Shown: positions 58,401-64,000 of the stretch, piece after piece | Layout: every line of letters starts with the position of its first letter | Position numbering within the stretch: position 1 is the first letter of the stretch | Assembly: GCA_016165875.1 (NCBI GenBank) | Contig: JABBOT010000029.1 | Location: forward strand, 1,162,639-1,226,638 | Reading direction: 5' to 3' | Length of the DNA: 64,000 nucleotides | DNA from: Acanthopleura granulata | Taxonomy: Eukaryota > Mollusca > Polyplacophora > Chitonida > Chitonidae | Position numbers and translations under genes: made by a program | The notes under the pieces: model-generated | What the model was told of the DNA's origin: nothing | Seen by the model: only the letters and a program-made list of their open reading frames with translations | The model's database searches: none

Positions 58401-61400
58401 TTTCTTTCCAGTCAGGAAGCACCACTATGGATGATGTTTCCTCGTATTTGAACTTCTTCTCATCCATACTAAAACCTCCTTCAATCCCTGCAGGAAACAT
58501 GAAGTTTTGAAGAAAGCGGTACATGAAGAAAGCCAGTAAATCACAACTGATACATGAAGAAGCCAAGTAAACCAGAACTGGATATGGAGAAACCAAGTAA
58601 ACCAGAACTGGTATATGAAAACACCAAGTAAACCAGAACTAGTACATGAAGAAACCAAGTACATCGGAAGTGTTACATGGAAAAACCAAGAAAACCAGAA
58701 CTGATATATACAGAAACCAAGTAAATCAGAACTGGTACATGTGGGTACTCTCCCACAGACATGACAGAGGGATACACCAGACGAAGCTGTCCTCCAATCA
58801 GACTGTAGTATGCTAATTAGTGATGAAGCTTGGGAGGACAGAAAACAAGTACTCAGGCCTTCAGATTACATTAATTTGGGCGTATCAGAGCCAATGTAAC
58901 TTGGGAACCTCAGAACCACATTACAAAAACAATGAACTGGTGAGTTTCAGTATTGTAACCATCTATGTGTTTATAGCCAATCATGTACTACTATATAATG
59001 TACTGAAAATAAAGGACAAAGTTATATGATTTACTTTTAAATTTTTTTATATTTTAAGTATACTGACGTATCTTTCACCGAATCATGTGTGTCAGTTTAC
59101 AATTATAATTCTCATCACTCACATAAACCTGCACACAGACACATCTGAGTTTGACAATTATTTAAATAAACTGTATGTATACTCTTAGTACTCGAATATC
59201 TTTAATCTTGAATTCAGTAAAAAAAAAAAAAAAAGCATATAAGAGCGGTGCCAACAGCTTCACATAGGCCCTAACGAGGTGGTGCATGTCTCTAATCAGC
59301 TTACACACGTACATATACATTACACTGATGTATGTGTTGAATATGTGGATTACATTTTAAAACCTATGTGCAGAATTTGACACTGATGTTTTTCCCTGTG
59401 GCTGGCATGAGTTAAGTTTTACGTAACACAGACATGGCACATTTTCTCTGAAGAACAAAATAAACATCCAAATGAAACTTTTGTATTCCTGTGGCTCCTG
59501 TTCCACCACCAGGTTGACCAGGACATCAACAGTGTTGTTGTTATGGCCTGTGCCTTCAACAATCTGTCCAGTGGGACATGCTAACTGATTGTCACTCCCA
59601 GCTTGTTCCTTTTTTAACATTTCCCTACTGGCAACCACTGACGCACACATGAACATATAGCTTTTATTCGTTTGCTCTGGGAACTGCCAAATGAAATCTA
59701 CTAACCACACGGGAAACTTCACAGGCTGAGGCACATGGCTTGTATCAGGAGTAATCACATGACTATTTCAGTCAATCAGAGATCATTATTTTGCGAACTT
59801 GTACCTTTCTGACTTGCATACCGGAAAAGAAGGACAAAACAGATAGCTGAATGCAAACAACTTCAATCCCTGTGTACGCATATTAATGATGACTTGTGCT
59901 CAAGTATTTAAACGTGTCATGAAAATTTTGAATTTTGTTATTTGTCAAATTATTACACTGTCTTCATGCTTATGTATGCATATTTTGGGGACATTATTTT
60001 GGGTTCATTTATTCTGGGCACAGCTTTAGTTGCCGCAGCCAAACTGTAATCTAAAGGTCTTGTAGTCTTTACACTGTCTCACCATTAATGTTTCTGGCAT
60101 CCAGGTAAATGAAGCTGTGCTCACCCAAGTGTACCTACCAATCGCATTCACTCAGAATGTACCTACCAATGGCCAGTTTGGTGGGTTTACTCTCCTTATC
60201 TTCTTCAGACTGTGGAATCTGCAAAAAACACAAACATTACAAACCTTTGAAAATGGAAACTGTGCAATCTTCCTATAAAGATTGGTGTATATAATGCACT
60301 CAGGCCATCCAAAATTAACATGGAGATAAAAATTAAAAAACAAAACAACAAAACACTTTTATCAAAATACCAATAAAATCTTTTGAGAAGGCCCTTTTGT
60401 GAAGGGTCGGTCGAGTTAGGCCCAACAAACATATTTTCAAAGGATGGCCTCAGAGGTTGTGAAACTGTGCTTCTTCATGTCTGTATTCGAATTTACAACT
60501 CCAAATTCACATTTTGTCAAGTTTAAATTGGCCAAACAGGGACATGTATACTGCAAACAATGAAAGCAACCTGGCCCAGGTGGTAGAATGATGAAACCAT
60601 GACCTAGTGGAAAATCAGCGACGTATTCAGGCATGAAATACTGAAAATGAGTGTAAGTTTCACGAAATATATGTGGAGGACTCAAAATTATATCTGAACA
60701 ACTGCATGTACATGTAATTACATATCATTATTATTACGGATTTATGTGCAACTTTATTTTTTTAATTTTTGATCACATGACTCACGGCAAGTTACAGGCA
60801 AGTAACAGGCAAGTTACTGGTGGAAGACAAATGATCTGCAACAAACAAATGACTGTACAAATGGCCCATTGAGTGTCACTGATTCCTTATCATCACCAAG
60901 GCACCATAAGCAATCACAGCTGGGAATCTACAAAATTCCTGCCTGGGGCAGGATTGATCCCACATCTCTGCGGGTGTACTTCGTGGTCACAGTGGCACAC
61001 ACAACCACTGACCCACACACCTCTTCTGTCCACTAACAGCAAATATCAGACTCAGTGACTGACTGATTGATTGAATGAGCAATTGACCTCACCTCTTTTC
61101 TGATTCTCTTTATCTGCAGATAAACTGCACAGCCTGTCTTTCTGCAGTGCCTCTCCACATGTTTCTTTCCAAATCCAAGAAACATGCTCATGCAAATGTA
61201 CAGGCCATTTTCACTCTCCTACGTTTACACAAAGAAGAGATGTCATACATATGTTAGTGGTACATGAGAAACTCTATTGTTACAGTATCATTCATTCTCT
61301 ATGATTACTACGTGTAGGTCTATAGATAACAACACTCACTTTCACCACAATTATACACTGTCCTTTCATTTCAATTTTTATTCAATGTATCAGAATGTTA

Positions 61401-62642
61401 CAATACTCCAGTGATCTGTGTAATGGTCTTTTATGAGCACATATACTTCAGAACACTCAGCAGAGAGGGGTAAGGTTACATTTTGAACAAGAAAGTGTTC
61501 ATTCAGTTTGAATGAAATGGCCAGATTGAATAGGCAAGTCAGAAATTGTACAACGTTGATTTTTAGTAGGGTAGTGTTTATTGCTAGTCCCTTACAGGTC
61601 CTTGTACTCTTCCTCTTGTATTCAAGTTAAAATGTTACCCTTTAAAAATTACATTGAAACTCTGGAAAAGTTAAAAGTTTATAACAAACCTTACGATTTT
61701 AAAATTTCGAAAAACAATTTTTAAATCTCTTAGACCCCTGCTGTTCTCAGTTATCATTTCGCTGGACAAAATACTAATAAACACACATCAATATTCGAAC
61801 CCACTGCCCTCTGTTTCAAGTCTACGTCACTTATGGGGTTGCAGGTTGAAATCCAGTTCCTGCTGGTTCAGCAAAGGCTTACAGTTAGGCGAAACTTATT
61901 GATTTATTTACTGTTAAACTCCATATTCAAAAACTTTCCAATTATGTAATGGCAGTCAGGTTCACGGGTGGAGGATATCAGACTGCCTAGAAGAAACCTT
62001 TGTTGGATTCCTAAGTAACTTCTTGACTTAAAGCAACAACTGAAGCAGCTTTGTTGTACAAAAAAATTAGGCACTTTAAAGGCTTAATGCCGTAGAGGGT
62101 ATACATGTAGGCCTACATGTAGATTTAGTCCCATTCTGATTGCTCTGACATTGCCCAGTTATTGGCCAAAAAAAATCTTTTCAAATACAAACCCCATACT
62201 ATAGATGTAATAGGACATTATTAAATGTATCACATGCACTCGTAAAATTGTAAATTTTAAAGCGCTGTCATTTACAATATAGCAGAACCGGTGGGCTACG
62301 TATTGTAAATAAAATTATGGGTGACAGCTGAAACTTTTAATTTCGTTTCAATCATGTAGTATACCACTATGCATGTCACGATTAAGATTATTCTACAGGT
62401 TCTAACTTCTAAGCAAGGCGAAGGTAATTACTGAAATCATTTGACCTGAGAGCGAAAATGACTGTCTAGTGTCCATATATTCTTTACTGCACACTCATGT
62501 CAGTGTATTCATTTGTCAAAATGTATAGACTATCACGTACCGGTGTGTCAAAGGAGTAGGCACACTCGTCTTTGTAGACTTTTTGGCCGCCTTGTGGGAC
62601 ACGAATCTTTGGAACATGGGGGTTCAGTACATTTGCCAACAT
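43402..62642 (-). CDS. USP5: USP5 / isopeptidase T, ubiquitin-specific protease, 20 coding exons, complete
   Basis: Exons 5' to 3': 62541-62642, 61093-61218, 60167-60218, 58369-58487, 57332-57438, 54988-55223, 54324-54418, 51893-52086, 51226-51297, 50221-50296, 49774-49896, 48668-48821, 48109-48166, 47370-47492, 46816-46904, 45993-46097, 45478-45621, 44824-44954, 43764-43887, 43402-43577. They sum to 2406 nt, 801 residues (human about 835-858). All phases agree. USP5 disassembles free polyubiquitin chains in cytosol and nucleus. Visible parts: cryptic ZnF and N-terminal region ([11 protein letters not shown]); UBP-type zinc finger (GWKCEQCDL and [15 protein letters not shown]), which binds the free ubiquitin C-terminus; catalytic Cys box [31 protein letters not shown]; two UBA domains ([18 protein letters not shown] and [18 protein letters not shown]); and the catalytic His box GHYVCHI. 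All the key residues seen are intact. Confidence 0.95.
44440..44520 (-). mobile_element. Degenerate family A SINE fragment
   Basis: TTTTTTGTTTGATGCCATAC, ACAAGAATTTATACATTGG and TTAATGGTGGAAGAAACC follow the family A order with many changes. It lies in a USP5 intron. Confidence 0.35.
45916..46040 (-). repeat. 74-bp tandem duplication of the 3' edge of a USP5 exon
   Basis: The exon end at 45993 (coding [14 protein letters not shown], then the donor) is repeated about 74 bp downstream at 45917. The copy reads roughly [13 protein letters not shown] in a shifted frame and keeps a GT after GAACCAG. The copy is intronic as annotated. Confidence 0.75.
49235..49510 (-). mobile_element. SINE, family C, copy 3
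   Basis: CTTTCAGTCACATGATGACG, CTTGTGGCAGGATG, GTCAAAGTGCTGCTGCCACT, CCCAGTCACATTATGCTGA and GCAACAAGTACCATTTTGG parallel the element at 13741. It lies in the USP5 intron before exon 49774. Confidence 0.7.
50588..50850 (-). mobile_element. SINE, family A, copy 4, near full length
   Basis: TTTATTTGTTTATTTATTTG, CATACTCAAGAATATTTCAC, CCAGCATTATGGCGAG, CCATGACCATCCCCAGGTTG, CTTGAACTCACAACC and GCTCTAACCACC run in family A order. Intronic in USP5. Confidence 0.85.
52180..52870. repeat. ~58-bp minisatellite in a USP5 intron
   Basis: About ten imperfect units of the type TGATGTTATCCTACACTGTA followed by CAGCAGGGTTTTAGTGTTGAAACCTTG. The array is interrupted by a SINE at 52601-52749. Confidence 0.85.
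52601..52749 (+). mobile_element. 5'-truncated family A SINE inserted into the minisatellite
   Basis: GTGGGTTTCCCCCGGGCTCT, CATAATGCTGGCTGC, ATATTCTTGAGTATGATG and an AAAT-type tail give a plus-strand SINE lacking its head. The 13-bp sequence TATACAGCAGGGC occurs on both sides (52588-52600 and 52750-52762), as expected for a target-site duplication. Confidence 0.85.
53990..54265 (-). mobile_element. Degenerate SINE-like sequence, family E, copy 1
   Basis: ACTGCCATACTCAAGAAG, TTTATGGGTGGGGGAAACC, CTGCCACCAAGGCACCAC and AGGGAATCCACAAATTC share order and wording with 60870-61022. Confidence 0.4.
55790..56040. repeat. ~54-bp tandem repeat, about four copies, in a USP5 intron
   Basis: AAAAAGCTTAACCTTCCATT followed by CACGTACCAGTGCCACTATA and CAGGAACTACAAC repeats almost exactly. 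One copy is internally shortened near 55938. It creates a repetitive plus-strand open frame. Confidence 0.9.
56166..56345. repeat. 43-bp tandem repeat, four copies
   Basis: CAATCAATGAATGAGAGACC followed by ATTACACATGTCCAAAGCTT and CAC repeats with one to three changes per unit. It shares AGCTTCACC/AGCTTAACC wording with the preceding 54-bp array, so the two may be related. Confidence 0.9.
58530..58745. repeat. ~31-bp minisatellite next to a USP5 exon
   Basis: About seven units of the type AGAAACCAAGTAAACCAG followed by AACTGGTACATGA lie just upstream, in the minus-strand sense, of exon 58369-58487. Confidence 0.8.
60133..60170 (-). promoter_or_regulatory. Duplicated 5' splice site of a USP5 exon
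   Basis: The annotated donor is ATTG|GTAGGTAC at exon end 60167. An identical ATTG|GTAGGTAC lies 28 nt further along the minus strand. Use of the second site would add 28 nt and shift the frame. Confidence 0.6.
60870..61022 (-). mobile_element. tRNA-derived SINE head, family E, copy 2
   Basis: On the minus strand GTCAGTGGTTGTGTGTGCC resembles an A box and GTGGGATCAATCCTGCCCC a B box; the body ends CACCAAGGCACCATAAGC on the plus strand. It is in the USP5 intron before exon 61093. Confidence 0.5.
61908..61990 (-). mobile_element. Degenerate SINE body fragment
   Basis: TTATTTACTGTTAAACTCC, ATTCAAAAACTTTCCAATTA and ATGGCAGTCAGGTTCACGGG follow the SINE order seen at 53990. First USP5 intron. Confidence 0.35.
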
Positions 62643-64000
62643 TTTCCAACATGAAATCGACAAAACAACGCCGTATAAATTTTGTTCAGCTCTTGTCGAT
62701 CGGATTGTTTTGGCGTCTCACAGCGTGGATGAAACTGCGAGTTTCATTTATCCATTGGACATGTCTAATGGAATTGTTTAAAATACCAAACTTAAAATTA
62801 ACGGACTTACGCCTCTAAAAATTTATATGTGGAAAATTTGACGAGTTACTTGTTACAGAGACGGAAAAAAATTATTTAATATTTTGAAAGTGACAAATTT
62901 ATTTTTACATGATTCACAATCAAAAATATTCAGAATTATTTTCAACATTTTCCGGTTTCTTTCTTTATTTTGGTCTCCAAAAAAACAGGCTGCATGAACC
63001 CATCAGTAAACAGCTATTCGATCAGAACTGCCGCTGTTGCATTTACCCAATCAAATTTGTGGTATCAAGTCGCACCATGTTGTAAGGTACGCGTTGATTG
63101 GTTAAGGCGGGAACTTTGACCGTTTTGGCATTTTCGTAAACAGGGAACCTCTCTCAAAATAAGACGTGTGCTTAACGTTGTAAGTAATTTCATCGTGTGT
63201 GCAATAATATGTAATAATGTAACAACATGGTTTGTAGCAGGCAATACGCCTTCACGCGTTTCCGCACCGCTTTAAATTGATAGAAGTAGATTAAATTTGT
63301 AAACTTTGAAATTTCGGACTGGTTGCCGCTGTTGTCACTGTACAGAAGAAACGCAATACATTTTCATGACCGGGACAAAAAGCTTGCGATCTTCAAGCGT
63401 ACCATGTCACATCGTAACTAGACAAATTCTTACCTAGTCTGTCTTCGTTATTCGTGCCATTTATCCAGATATGTAGATATTTCAACTGTATCATGTATTC
63501 ATAAAATGTTTCCATGATTAAAACAGTACACTAAATTTAAACACCAAGACCATGTATTTAAACGTTTTGCGTACGAAATGACTCGCGCATGAAATGGCTT
63601 AGGATGGAGTGGTAGCTAGCATACAACAAGGTGAAAGGTAACATGGGAAGATATTCTGAGATCAAAGTCTGATAATGTCCGTAAATTTGTGTATGGAACA
63701 GTAAGGCAATATAACCTGCACGCTATGAACGTCTACAAACTTAGTTTTGGGATTATATGGCCATGAAGCAGAGTTTTATCTTCCATAGTATTTAGACAGT
63801 ATTTTAACTGTCAAGTCTGTTCAAATAATGCCTGTAAGAGCAAGTAAAGTGACAAGTGTCCGAATGTCCATGGTATCAAATACTGAAATACAACAACCGT
63901 ATCTAAATAGGTTGTGTTTTAATTTGCTCACAAGTTTCTGAGGTATTCCTGCCTGACCACTGTACAATGGAATTAAGTCCATATAACAACTAAAAAATCT
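62643..64000. promoter_or_regulatory. USP5 upstream region
   Basis: No coding exon was found. CCAAT occurs at 63047-63051 and inverted at about 63097-63101, next to GGCGGGAA (63106-63113), an E2F-like site. The cluster is about 400-470 bp from the USP5 start codon and could serve USP5, a gene further to the right, or both. Confidence 0.35.

Overview
The window is eukaryotic nuclear DNA from an invertebrate animal. It is AT-rich, its genes are split by GT-AG introns, and it is full of short retroelements. The proteins are closest, from memory, to animal TMEM232 and USP5. The SINE body that recurs here resembles repeats I associate with molluscs, brachiopods and other lophotrochozoans, so a lophotrochozoan is my best guess; the species is not determined. 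There are no bacterial operons, CRISPR arrays or rRNA.

Layout. 367-10021 (+): the 3' eight coding exons of TMEM232, whose 5' end lies before the window. Its introns hold a 95-bp tandem array made from an exon edge, a defective 3.7-kb LTR retrotransposon and several SINE/MITE insertions. 13325-23998 (-): a complete 12-exon gene for a 419-residue Gfo/Idh/MocA-type NAD(P)-dependent oxidoreductase. 24967-31205 (+): a divergently transcribed six-exon gene for a 238-residue, highly charged protein that I do not recognise. It carries five copies of a ~17-residue motif, each split by an intron at nearly the same place. 31206-35622: no gene supported; it holds a LINE fragment, a SINE and a GC-rich palindromic block. 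35623-39142: two broken, inverted, mutually complementary chymotrypsin-like protease copies. 39143-43401: no gene supported. 43402-62642 (-): complete USP5 (isopeptidase T), 20 coding exons, 801 residues. 62643-64000: upstream region with CCAAT and E2F-like motifs.

Every exon of the three complete genes was joined by hand. Splice sites and reading phase agree across all junctions (1260 nt for the oxidoreductase, 717 nt for the repeat protein, 2406 nt for USP5). The genes show no common pathway: a cilium/sperm-associated family, a sugar- or cyclitol-type dehydrogenase, a probable nuclear protein and a deubiquitinase.

The features most worth attention are the unrecognised exon-repeat protein; the inverted protease pair, in which each copy keeps exons the other lost; and a recurring pattern in which exon edges together with their splice sites are tandemly duplicated (TMEM232, the oxidoreductase, USP5 twice).
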